Shown here one piece after another: positions 15,671-23,665 of a DNA stretch of 38,912 nt. Origin of the DNA: Oscillospiraceae bacterium (GTDB lineage Bacteria; Bacillota; Clostridia; Oscillospirales; Acutalibacteraceae); assembly GCA_015065975.1 (NCBI GenBank), contig SVPG01000019.1:1-38912 (forward strand). The letters are read 5' to 3'. The notes beneath the pieces were generated by a model. It saw only the letters and a program-made list of their open reading frames with translations, did not search any database and had not been told where the DNA came from. Positions within the stretch are counted from its first letter, which is position 1. Each line of letters begins with the position of its first letter. The translations under genes were made by a program, and so were the position numbers.

Positions 15671-17266
15671 ATGTCACGAATACACGGCTCAAAGCGGAGC
15701 TTATCTTCCCGTCTGCGCGCCATGCTTCCCCGCAAGCAGAGCGCTTTCAGTCCTTCGGAGTATCCCGTCGGACGCGGACTGGGAAAGGTCTCCCGCTCGA
15801 GCAGCTCCGTCTCGGGGCAGTTCCGCTCGGCTCAGATCACCGATGCCAAGCGCAGACACAAGGCCGCAGCCGCTTCCACATCGGTCACGGTCGGCAAACC
15901 GAAAACACGCCGCAGAATAATCTCCGGTATCCGTGAGAGCAGTCTCTCAAAGGCAATAACCATCGGAGCTTTTTCCATCGTCGGTGTCATCGGTCTCATC
16001 ATCATACTGGTTGCCGCCAACAGCGGCGGCCGTCAGACCGTCGCCGCCGTTCACGACAGCGGCAGCGATTCCGCTTCGCAGGCAAACTCGGTCATATCGA
16101 TGGACGATGACGGCGCTTCGGTCACCGTTACGGTCGGCGGCTCCATACGTCTGCACGATGAGATAATCACGGCGGCAGCTTCGGGCGGCGGCTACAACTT
16201 CAACAACTATCTCGACGACATGAAGCTGATAATGGATTCCGATATCAGCATCGTCAGTCTCCAGGGCACCGTTGACGGCTACGGCTCAAATGCTTCCCTC
16301 TCGGGATACCCCGCCGCAAACTATCCGAACCAGCTCATCAGCGCCCTCTCTGAAATGGGCATAAACACCGTTGCGACGGCAAATACAGCTTCTCTTTCGG
16401 GCGGCTATGATCCTCTCGTAAAGACCATCAGCAACCTCGAGGCTTCGGGCATAACCGCTGTCGGCACCTACTCCTCGCAGTCGGCTCACGACACCGTTTA
16501 CGTCAAGAAGATCGACGGAATATGCGTCGGCATAGGTTCGTACAACTGCATAACCTCTGCCGAGATAGCCGCTCAGTCGGGCAATTTCACCCCCGAACAG
16601 AAGGCATGGTGCATAAATCAGTACGGTATCGCATCGGCAACCGAATACATTCTTTCCGATGTCAAGACCATGCGCGCCGCAGGTGCTCAGTTCATCATAA
16701 TATATATAAACTGGGGTTCCTCCGACGCATCGAGTCCCACAGCCGAAATGCGCTCCCTAGCTCAGGATCTCATCGACGCGGGCGTTGATGTAACCGCAGG
16801 CGTCGGCTCCAACTTCGTCCAGCGCGTAACGGTCAAGACCTCCGCCGCAACCGGCAGGAGCTGCTATGTTTTCTATTCGCTCGGCAACCTCTTTGCCGAT
16901 ATAAATTCGGGTGCGTCACAGCTCACTCAGCAGAGTCTCGTCGCGAGCTTCACCCTCGAAAGAGCTGCCGGCTCCGACACCGTGACCCTCACAAAGGCAA
17001 ACTACCACCCCGTTTACTGCAACAGAGACAGCTCACATGTCACGGAAAACACCTATCTCAAATACCGTGTTGTTCCCGCGGCAAGATACGTTGACGCTTC
17101 CGAAATGCCGTCAATATTCTCTACCAAGGATCAGTGGCAGCGATGCAAGACCACTTTCACAAACATCAGAACCCTCATCGGCGACAAGCTTGTTCTCGGC
17201 GATGTCGAGAAGGTCGATTCGGCTCTCTATCAGGGCAGCGACGCGGGCGAAAACGCAAGTCTCTGA
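15671..17266 (+). CDS. Membrane-anchored CapA-fold protein with substituted catalytic motifs
   Basis: This 531-residue protein has a basic, Ser-rich cytoplasmic N-terminus (1-90), one membrane segment (about 95-117) and an extracellular domain that follows the CapA/PGA_cap (poly-gamma-glutamate synthesis, metallophosphatase-like) layout. The family's active-site motifs are in place but altered: GD becomes GGS (156-158), NLEG becomes SLQG (196-199), NNH becomes NTA (238-240), HWG becomes NWG (347-349), and GxHPHxxQ becomes GVGSNFVQR (377-385). The structural motif YSLGN (402-406) is kept. This suggests a fold retained without metal catalysis, perhaps a binding or scaffold role. AAAGGAA precedes the ATG. 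It lies directly upstream of ruvC on the same strand, but ruvC has its own extended -10 promoter. Confidence 0.75.
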   Translation: MSRIHGSKRSLSSRLRAMLPRKQSAFSPSEYPVGRGLGKVSRSSSSVSGQFRSAQITDAKRRHKAAAASTSVTVGKPKTRRRIISGIRESSLSKAITIGAFSIVGVIGLIIILVAANSGGRQTVAAVHDSGSDSASQANSVISMDDDGASVTVTVGGSIRLHDEIITAAASGGGYNFNNYLDDMKLIMDSDISIVSLQGTVDGYGSNASLSGYPAANYPNQLISALSEMGINTVATANTASLSGGYDPLVKTISNLEASGITAVGTYSSQSAHDTVYVKKIDGICVGIGSYNCITSAEIAAQSGNFTPEQKAWCINQYGIASATEYILSDVKTMRAAGAQFIIIYINWGSSDASSPTAEMRSLAQDLIDAGVDVTAGVGSNFVQRVTVKTSAATGRSCYVFYSLGNLFADINSGASQLTQQSLVASFTLERAAGSDTVTLTKANYHPVYCNRDSSHVTENTYLKYRVVPAARYVDASEMPSIFSTKDQWQRCKTTFTNIRTLIGDKLVLGDVEKVDSALYQGSDAGENASL

Positions 17267-17307
17267 TCGTTTACAGACTGAATTTTGTGGAAACACCGAT
17301 ACTTTTG

Positions 17308-17316
17308 TGATATAAT
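17308..17316 (+). promoter_or_regulatory. Extended -10 promoter of ruvC
   Basis: TGATATAAT at 17308-17316 is a perfect extended -10 element. No good -35 box lies 17-18 bases upstream (best guess TTGTGG at 17285-17290, spacer 20). The AAGGGGG ribosome site follows at about 17329. Confidence 0.6.
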
Positions 17317-17342
17317 CATCTAACTCATAAGGGGGAATACGC

Positions 17343-17846
17343 ATGCTTATTCTCGGTATCGACCCCGGCTATGCGATAGTCGGATACGGACTTGTCAGAT
17401 ACAACGCACCCCGATACGCTCCGGTCGAATTCGGAGCGGTCGTAACCCGTCCCGAAATGCCCTTTGAAGCAAGACTTGAGACGATCTACGACAAGGTGAC
17501 CGATATCATTCGGCGCAGAAAACCCGACGCACTCTCGATCGAGCGCCTTTACTATGCAAACAACGCAAAAACAGTCATAGGCGTTGCCGAGGCAAGAGGT
17601 GTCATTCTTCTCGCCGCAAGACAGGCAGGCATTCCCGTCTACGAATATACCCCTCTGCAGGTAAAGCAGGCAGTCACAGGCTACGGTCAGGCTGTCAAGG
17701 GACAGGTGCAGGAGATGACACGCCGTCTTCTCTGCCTCAAGGAGCGTCCCAAGCCCGACGATACCGCTGACGCTCTGGCTATGGCGATCTGTCACGCACA
17801 GAACTGCACCCGTCACAAGCTCGAGGTAAGAACAGTCATCAAATAA
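17343..17846 (+). CDS. ruvC: Holliday junction resolvase RuvC
   Basis: RuvC cuts Holliday junctions symmetrically during recombination repair, working with RuvAB. The 167-residue protein has the RNase H-type start LILGIDPG (Asp7), Glu67 (ALSIERLYYANN), and Asp140 and Asp143 in KPDDTADALA. This is the full acidic tetrad in spacing close to E. coli RuvC. Length is normal. The ATG has AAGGGGG upstream. ruvA follows after 18 bases, with an unrelated gene between ruvA and ruvB. Confidence 0.97.
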   Translation: MLILGIDPGYAIVGYGLVRYNAPRYAPVEFGAVVTRPEMPFEARLETIYDKVTDIIRRRKPDALSIERLYYANNAKTVIGVAEARGVILLAARQAGIPVYEYTPLQVKQAVTGYGQAVKGQVQEMTRRLLCLKERPKPDDTADALAMAICHAQNCTRHKLEVRTVIK

Positions 17847-17864
17847 CAAGGCGAGGTTTTCTCA

Positions 17865-18458
17865 ATGATACATTCCCTGAGAGGTACTCTGCTCCTTTCC
17901 GAGCCGGGCTTTGTCGTCATCGAATGCGGCGGCGTCGGCTTCAAATGCATGATATCCTCCACCACCCAGTATTCCATGCCGCCTGTCGGTCAGGAAGTTT
18001 TTCTCTACACCCATCTCAACGTAACCCAGGATGCATTTTCTCTCTACGGTTTTTCGTCCAGAGAGGAAAATTCCTGTTTCCGTATGCTGACAAACGTTTC
18101 GGGAATCGGTTCAAAGACCGCGATGGCGGTTCTTTCCGCGCTAACCCCCGAGCAGATAGCAGTCAGTGTTGCTTCGGGCGATTACAAGGCTCTCACAAAA
18201 GCCAACGGTATCGGACCCAAGCAGGCTCAGAGAATCGTTCTCGAGCTCAAGGATAAATTCAAATCGGTCGATGTCGGCTCCTCCTCAGGCAGCGCAGGTG
18301 TTCCTGCCGCTCCGGCGGGCGGCGTTTCCGAGGCTATCAGCGCTCTCATGGTACTCGGCTGCTCTGCGGCAGAGGCCTCCGCACTGGTCGCAAAAACCGA
18401 CGTCACACAGCCTGTCGAGAAGATCATTTCCGACGCTCTCAGACTTATGGCAAAGTAA
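17865..18458 (+). CDS. ruvA: Holliday junction branch-migration protein RuvA
   Basis: RuvA binds Holliday junctions as a tetramer and loads the RuvB motor. The 197-residue protein shows the N-terminal OB-fold (MIHSLRGTLLLSEPGFVVIECGGVGF), the two helix-hairpin-helix motifs (LTNVSGIGSKTAMAVL at about 76-91 and LTKANGIGPKQAQRIVLELK at about 111-130), and a C-terminal domain (about 150-197) that contacts RuvB after a flexible Ser/Gly/Ala linker. The AAGGCGAGG ribosome site lies 9 bases upstream of the ATG. It is co-transcribed with ruvC. Confidence 0.97.
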   Translation: MIHSLRGTLLLSEPGFVVIECGGVGFKCMISSTTQYSMPPVGQEVFLYTHLNVTQDAFSLYGFSSREENSCFRMLTNVSGIGSKTAMAVLSALTPEQIAVSVASGDYKALTKANGIGPKQAQRIVLELKDKFKSVDVGSSSGSAGVPAAPAGGVSEAISALMVLGCSAAEASALVAKTDVTQPVEKIISDALRLMAK

Positions 18459-18506
18459 TTATCCGCCGTCGCGGAAATACTCACTTGTGGGAAAGGATAT
18501 TTATTT

Positions 18507-19244
18507 ATGAATCTGATTCCGGGTTTCTTTCAGCCCGTAAATAAACCGCTCGAATGGAAAAAATACGTCCAGAACGCCGAAAAGCGCTGGGTTCCCGAAG
18601 GCTCGGCAATGGAGCTCGCCTGCTGCTGGCAGAAGACTCCCGCCGATTTCCCCGAGGAGGTAAAGCTCGCCTTCGACCGCAGCGGCACAGCCTCTTCCTT
18701 CCTTCTCGGAATCCCCGAATACAAGGTCGATATGCCGGGCGAAGGTCTGCCCGCAAGCAACCATCTGCTCGTTCTTTCTACCATCGACCACCGTCTCTGC
18801 CCCATCGTCGTTGAGGGCAACAAGAACGGCACCTTCGGCGAATACTGCGATCACGAATCTCTTCAGGACGAACGCCATTTCGAGCGCCGCAAGCTGATGT
18901 TTGCCGACCTCGGTCTCTCCGAGGATTCCTTCGTTCCGGGCAAGCTGCGCTATCAGCTCATGCACCGCACTCTTTCGGCGATATATGTTGCGCAGTCCTT
19001 CTGCGCCGACCGCTGCATGGTTCTCGTCCATCGCATAGGTCACGACAACGATGCTCACGATGCTTTCATCGATTACAAATATTTCCTCGGTCTCTTCGGC
19101 GTTGACGCTCAGAAGGGCATTATCCAGCGCGCAAGAGTTGCAGGACTTCAGCTCATGTTCCTCTGGGTCGAGGACAGAAATGTCTATTCGACAAAGAAAA
19201 AGGCATCAGGCTCCAAAAAGAACGTTAAGACAGAAGGGGAATAA
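18507..19244 (+). CDS. DUF6946-like protein (nuclease-fold resemblance) inside the ruv operon
   Basis: This 245-residue protein resembles a family I recall as DUF6946, whose conserved core looks like a PD-(D/E)xK nuclease fold. Corresponding blocks are [14 protein letters not shown] (28-41), [14 protein letters not shown] (about 66-79), [21 protein letters not shown] (about 85-105) and [18 protein letters not shown] (about 152-169). From memory, relatives carry an acidic residue where His86 stands and VEGK where VEGN stands, so the would-be catalytic Asp and Lys are not seen here. The tail is Lys/Ser-rich. AAAGGAT precedes the ATG, and ruvB starts 8 bases after the stop, so it is embedded in the ruv operon. 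Family assignment is from memory and unchecked. Confidence 0.6.
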   Translation: MNLIPGFFQPVNKPLEWKKYVQNAEKRWVPEGSAMELACCWQKTPADFPEEVKLAFDRSGTASSFLLGIPEYKVDMPGEGLPASNHLLVLSTIDHRLCPIVVEGNKNGTFGEYCDHESLQDERHFERRKLMFADLGLSEDSFVPGKLRYQLMHRTLSAIYVAQSFCADRCMVLVHRIGHDNDAHDAFIDYKYFLGLFGVDAQKGIIQRARVAGLQLMFLWVEDRNVYSTKKKASGSKKNVKTEGE

Positions 19245-19252
19245 TCCGCATT

Positions 19253-20347
19253 ATGCCCACAGAATATTCCGATAACGATATAATTTCAACCTCCTTCGAC
19301 GATCCCGGCGAGGACGACAGCCGTCTGGTCGATACCGGATTCATTCCCGGTGACGACGCGGGCGACAACCCTCTGCGCCCGAAAACGCTGGACGACTATA
19401 TCGGTCAGACCTCCGTCAAGGAAAATCTCAAGGTATATATCGAGGCTTCAAAGGCTCGTCAGGAGCCGCTCGACCACGTACTTCTCTACGGACCTCCGGG
19501 ACTTGGCAAAACCACCCTCGCAGGCATTATCGCCCACGAGATGGGCGTCGGTTTCCGCATAACCTCGGGTCCCGCCATCGAGCGACCGGGCGACCTTGCC
19601 GCCATACTGAGCGCGCTCACACCGGGCGACGTTCTCTTCATCGACGAGTGCCACCGTATGTCACGTGCGGTTGAGGAGATACTCTATCCCGCGATGGAAG
19701 ATTTCGCAATCGATATAATCACGGGCAAAGGACAGGGTGCGATGAGCTATCATCTCCCCCTGCCGAAATTTACTCTCGTCGGCGCAACCACCAGAGCCGG
19801 ACGTATATCTGCTCCGCTCAGAGACCGTTTCGGCGTCACGCTCAGACTCGAGCTGTACACACCCGAGGATCTGGCTCTGATAATCAGGCGAAGCGCAGGT
19901 ATTCTCGGTGCGGCAATCGACCACGACGGCTCTCTCGAGCTCGCATCACGCTCGAGAGGCACCCCGCGTATCGCAAACCGCCTCATCAAGAGAGTTCGAG
20001 ACTTTGCACAGGTTGCGGGCGAAGGTGTCATCACCGAAGAGATCGCACGTCACGCGCTCGACCGTCTCGGAATCGACGAGCTCGGTCTCGACAAGATCGA
20101 CCGTATGCTCCTCGAAAGCATCATACGCTTCTACGGCGGCGGACCTGTCGGTCTGGAAACGCTTGCCGCAGCAACGGGCGAAGAGGCTGTCACCATCGAG
20201 GATGTCTATGAGCCCTATCTCATGCAGATAGGCTTCCTCACAAGAACTCCGCGCGGCCGCTGTGTCACAAGGCAGGCATATCTCCATCTCGGTCTGACTC
20301 CCCCTCCCGACGCAGTCGGAGCGCAGTCCAATCTGTTTGATCTGTGA
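19253..20347 (+). CDS. ruvB: Holliday junction branch-migration helicase RuvB
   Basis: RuvB is the hexameric AAA+ motor that drives branch migration on RuvA-bound junctions. The 364-residue protein has an acidic N-terminal extension of about 38 residues ahead of [14 protein letters not shown]. It then has Walker [10 protein letters not shown] (80-88), Walker [11 protein letters not shown] (Asp131/Glu132; most RuvB proteins read DEIHR, so Cys replaces Ile), GATTRAG, and a C-terminal winged helix ending in [10 protein letters not shown]. This last segment is typical. The ATG follows AAGGGGA and lies 8 bases after the previous gene. A strong terminator follows. Confidence 0.97.
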   Translation: MPTEYSDNDIISTSFDDPGEDDSRLVDTGFIPGDDAGDNPLRPKTLDDYIGQTSVKENLKVYIEASKARQEPLDHVLLYGPPGLGKTTLAGIIAHEMGVGFRITSGPAIERPGDLAAILSALTPGDVLFIDECHRMSRAVEEILYPAMEDFAIDIITGKGQGAMSYHLPLPKFTLVGATTRAGRISAPLRDRFGVTLRLELYTPEDLALIIRRSAGILGAAIDHDGSLELASRSRGTPRIANRLIKRVRDFAQVAGEGVITEEIARHALDRLGIDELGLDKIDRMLLESIIRFYGGGPVGLETLAAATGEEAVTIEDVYEPYLMQIGFLTRTPRGRCVTRQAYLHLGLTPPPDAVGAQSNLFDL

Positions 20348-20358
20348 TAAAACAAAAA

Positions 20359-20390
20359 TCCGCTGAGTTTTACCTCAGCGGACTTTTTTT
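20359..20390. terminator. Terminator after ruvB
   Basis: A 9-bp stem, TCCGCTGAG (20359-20367) with 20374-20382, has a 6-base loop and is followed by a T-run (20384-20390). It also lies at the end of the convergent CDF gene. Confidence 0.92.
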
Positions 20391-21561
20391 ATTTGCCTGA
20401 TACGTAATCTCTGTCTATCTGTACGACAGTGTTGCAGTCGCTTCTTATCTTTCTGACCTCTGCCAGTATGGTATTTCTGAGCTCCTCGTCCGATTTTGAA
20501 TATTTGAACGGAACCACTATATCAAAAATCAGATTGGTGTGAGTCTCTCCCGGAACGGCTCTGAAATCGTGCATATTTATAACGGAATCGATTCCCTTGA
20601 CGATACCGTGCACCATTTCCTTGAGTGCTCTCGTTTCCTCGTTGTTCACGACGGGATCCATATGTATGACCGCCTCGCAGTCGAGCTCTTTTCTCAGCCT
20701 GACCTCGATATTGTCAATGACATCGTGTATCGCAAGGATATCCTCCTGTGCATCGACCTCGGCGTGAAGCGATATCATACGTCTGCCCGGACCGTAATCG
20801 TGAACGACAAGATCGTGTACTCCGCTGACCTGTTCGTATGACAGCACGATATTCTCTATATTTTCGACAAATTCCTTCTCGGGCGGCTGACCGAGAAGGG
20901 GCGATATGGTCTCGTTTATAGCCTTGCAGCCCGCAATGAATACGAATATTCCGACCAGCAGACCGCACCAGCCGTCTATCTGGATTCCCGCAAATCTTGC
21001 AACAAGCGCCGACACGAGAACCACAACGGTGGAAATGCAGTCGCTGAGCGAATCGGCCGCCGTTGCGATCATCGCGGACGAATTGATCTTTTTGCCGTAA
21101 CGGCGGTTGTAAAACGACATATACAGCTTTACAACGATTGATGCCGCAAGTATAATAAGAACTATGGCAGAAGCGTCGACAGGCTGCGGATTTATGATCT
21201 TTTCCACCGATGATTTTACAAGCTCAAAACCCATGAGAATTATGATCGCCGCAACCACAAGACCCGAAATATATTCTATCCTTCCGTGACCGAAGGGATG
21301 GTCAGGATCGGGTTTGCGTCCTGCGAGTCTGAAACCGATGAGCGTGATTACCGAGCTTCCCGCATCGGAAAGGTTGTTGAACGCATCGGCCATAATGGCT
21401 ATTGAGCCGCTGAGCTGACCTGCTATGAATTTGCCCGCAAACAGCAGAACGTTGAGCAGTATTCCCGCAAAGCCGCACACCTCGCCGTATTTTCTCCTGA
21501 CCTCAGGGTCGGATGTGTTTTCCCGATTCTTTACAAAAAGCCTTATCAGAAGTGAAACCAT
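20389..21561 (-). CDS. Cation diffusion facilitator (CDF) metal transporter
   Basis: CDF proteins export divalent metals such as Zn, Mn, Fe or Co in exchange for protons. The 390-residue protein has six membrane segments (about 25-205) with metal-site motifs DAFNNLSD (59-66) and AADSLSD (167-173), the HPFGHGR loop (88-94), and a C-terminal metallochaperone-like domain (about 215-300). An extra C-terminal segment of about 80 residues makes it longer than the usual 300, as in some Firmicutes paralogues. The metal cannot be told from sequence. GGGAGAG precedes the ATG, and the gene has its own promoter divergent from the DUF4299-like gene. Confidence 0.92.
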   Translation of the reverse strand: MVSLLIRLFVKNRENTSDPEVRRKYGEVCGFAGILLNVLLFAGKFIAGQLSGSIAIMADAFNNLSDAGSSVITLIGFRLAGRKPDPDHPFGHGRIEYISGLVVAAIIILMGFELVKSSVEKIINPQPVDASAIVLIILAASIVVKLYMSFYNRRYGKKINSSAMIATAADSLSDCISTVVVLVSALVARFAGIQIDGWCGLLVGIFVFIAGCKAINETISPLLGQPPEKEFVENIENIVLSYEQVSGVHDLVVHDYGPGRRMISLHAEVDAQEDILAIHDVIDNIEVRLRKELDCEAVIHMDPVVNNEETRALKEMVHGIVKGIDSVINMHDFRAVPGETHTNLIFDIVVPFKYSKSDEELRNTILAEVRKIRSDCNTVVQIDRDYVSGK

Positions 21562-21601
21562 CTTCTATTCTCTCCCAAAAATGTAAATTTCAAGCATTAT
21601 G

Positions 21602-21630
21602 ATTTTATCACAGACCGACCTCATATACAA
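21602..21630 (-). promoter_or_regulatory. Promoter of the CDF transporter gene
   Basis: On the minus strand, TTGTAT (21625-21630), a 17-base spacer and TAAAAT (21602-21607), with TG one base before the -10 box. Confidence 0.65.
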
Positions 21631-21668
21631 CACCGTTTTTATCCCGTCAGCGAAAGGATGAGCACATC

Positions 21669-22541
21669 ATGTCAATCGATGTAGTCGTAAAACAGAAAGG
21701 ACTTTTCAAATCACGCATTCCCCTGAGCGTTATACTCGGCGACAGCCTTGCGTTCGGCAGCTTTGACGGAGTTCAGCTCGACACGGGTAAGGTGCACGGC
21801 GACACCGTGATATGTTACGATCCCGCACATATCGCAAGAGGGTTCAGCGTACAATATCCCGAAGAGGACCGCGGACAGGTCGTTCTGCGCGCTCTTACTC
21901 CGACGGGACCTCACGAGCTGCGCGCCTTTTATGACTGTGTCCGGCGAATCGCGAAATTCTGCCGCTGCTCAATCGAGGTGGACGGCGAGAATACAAAACT
22001 CGGGGATTTTCTTTCGACCTACGACAAAATGCTCGAATTCAATCTCACCGTGCTCAGGCACTTTTCCGACAACGCCAACGAAACAAGCGGCAACGGCTTT
22101 ACCCTGCTCTGTGCGATGTTCCCCGTCTCGCTCGGTCGTGAGGAGATGGAGAAATTCAGCCGCGCCGAATCTCTCGACGAATTCGAAAGATATCTCCATG
22201 AAAAGCAGTCGCTCGATATATATTATGCGAACCCGCGTATGTTCAGAATCGACAGCGATGTCGTCGGACGGTATGTGCTGACCGAGGACGTGCGCAGCGT
22301 TTTCCCGCTGGCACCCCGCGTTCCTTTCGGTATGACCGATCCCGACAGCGGCGAGACTCTCAAAGCAGACGGCTGGAAGATCGCATTCTATTCGATCACC
22401 GAAGACCGTGCGGTCGGTGAGCTTGATTACGACAGGTTCATCGAGCTTCTTCCCTGTGATAAATACACCCGTTTTGACGCGGAAAATATCCTCATCGAGG
22501 GTCTTTCGCTCGATGATATCAGAGCAATTCTCGAGAACTGA
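21669..22541 (+). CDS. DUF4299-like protein of unknown function
   Basis: This is a 290-residue soluble, acidic protein that resembles, from memory, the DUF4299 family found in Firmicutes. The N-terminal MSIDVVVKQKGLFKSRIPLSVILGDSLAFGSFDG followed by YDPAHIARGFSVQY is the most family-like part. No signal peptide, membrane segment or catalytic motif is visible. GAAAGGA precedes the ATG by about 12 bases. It stands alone between divergent CDF and the downstream popT operon. Function unknown. Confidence 0.65.
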   Translation: MSIDVVVKQKGLFKSRIPLSVILGDSLAFGSFDGVQLDTGKVHGDTVICYDPAHIARGFSVQYPEEDRGQVVLRALTPTGPHELRAFYDCVRRIAKFCRCSIEVDGENTKLGDFLSTYDKMLEFNLTVLRHFSDNANETSGNGFTLLCAMFPVSLGREEMEKFSRAESLDEFERYLHEKQSLDIYYANPRMFRIDSDVVGRYVLTEDVRSVFPLAPRVPFGMTDPDSGETLKADGWKIAFYSITEDRAVGELDYDRFIELLPCDKYTRFDAENILIEGLSLDDIRAILEN

Positions 22542-22595
22542 TCTGTCTGTCGTCTTTGTACACATTTATTTCATAATCTAAACCGCTCTTTTCGG

Positions 22596-22625
22596 TTGAC
22601 TTGACCTGCCAATCGGTGGTAGAAT
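22596..22625 (+). promoter_or_regulatory. Promoter of the popT-ppk1-rnfDEA unit
   Basis: TTGACT (22596-22601) and TAGAAT (22620-22625) are separated by 18 bases, each one base from consensus. An alternative pairs TTGACC (22601-22606) with AATAAT at 16 bases. The ribosome site AAAGGAG lies at about 22681. Confidence 0.6.
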
Positions 22626-22695
22626 AATATTTGAATTTAATTTAACAATATAGAGATGACATAAAAGTTCATCCCCTTTGAAAGGAGCTGTCTTT

Positions 22696-23634
22696 ATGAG
22701 CGACAACGCTAATGTCAGGGAAACAGAAAAAGTACCCGAAACTCAGGTCGATTTTCAGGATTCTCCCGGAAAATGGATATTCAGGGTCATAAAGGGCGCA
22801 CTCGTCGGCACGGGCGCAATACTGCCTGGCGTGTCGGGCGGTGCACTGTGCGCAGCTTTCGGCATCTACCGTCCCATGATGGAGTTTTTCGCACACCCGA
22901 CAAAGAATTTCAAGCGCAACATACGCTTCTTCCTGCCCTTCCTCATCGGCTGCGGAATAGGCTTCGTCGGACTTGCAAAGCTGGTATCGTGGCTTATGGG
23001 CATCAGCGCAAACCCCGTTATGGCCTTCTTTATCGGCTGCATCATCGCAACTCTGCCCATGCTTTTCAAGGAGGGCGACGGTGCCAACTGGAAGGCAGGT
23101 CACTGGATAACGGTCGTGCTTTCCACCGCTGTCACAATAGGCGGTCTTATGGCGCTTGACTATGCAGAGACCCACGCAGGTCTCTCGCTCGTTCCTCAGC
23201 CCGGCACTCTGACTGCGCTCATCACGTGGATAATAAGCGGCGTGGTTTTCGCTCTCGGCGCCATCGTCCCGGGAATGAGCCCTTCGTCGATACTTATGTA
23301 CGTCGGTCTGTACGCTCCGATGACCGAGGGACTCGGAAACCTCAATCTGAGCATAGCTCTGCCGATGATTTTCGGCGCAGTTGTCTGCATACTCGCATTC
23401 TCGAAGCTCGTTTCGTGGCTTTTTGACAAGGCATGCCGCACAATGTTTGCCGTTGTCATCGGAATCGTTCTCGGCTCGACACTTCTTCTTCCCATCAACA
23501 AGATGCCGGGAGCTTTCGCCAACGGACCTTCAATACTTACCGTTGTCGGCTGCTTTGCCGCAGGTGTTGTTGCAGTATGGCTGCTCAGCTTCCTCGACAA
23601 GGCAAAGGAAAAAGCCGAATCTTCCGACGACTGA
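22696..23634 (+). CDS. popT: DUF368 polyprenyl-phosphate transporter (PopT family)
   Basis: DUF368 proteins were identified as PopT, which recycles undecaprenyl phosphate across the membrane for cell-wall synthesis. The 312-residue protein carries both diagnostic re-entrant-loop repeats: GALVGTGAILPGVSGG (about 35-50) and its second-half partner GVVFALGAIVPGMSPS (about 180-195), set among about eight membrane segments. I start at the ATG at 22696 because AAAGGAG lies 8 bases upstream; a TTG 6 codons earlier overlaps that site. ppk1 follows after 31 bases with no terminator, so it is probably first in a five-gene operon. The family function is established knowledge, not shown here. Confidence 0.9.
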   Translation: MSDNANVRETEKVPETQVDFQDSPGKWIFRVIKGALVGTGAILPGVSGGALCAAFGIYRPMMEFFAHPTKNFKRNIRFFLPFLIGCGIGFVGLAKLVSWLMGISANPVMAFFIGCIIATLPMLFKEGDGANWKAGHWITVVLSTAVTIGGLMALDYAETHAGLSLVPQPGTLTALITWIISGVVFALGAIVPGMSPSSILMYVGLYAPMTEGLGNLNLSIALPMIFGAVVCILAFSKLVSWLFDKACRTMFAVVIGIVLGSTLLLPINKMPGAFANGPSILTVVGCFAAGVVAVWLLSFLDKAKEKAESSDD

Positions 23635-23665
23635 TTTTAAGCATTAAATATCCTGCAGGAAAGGT

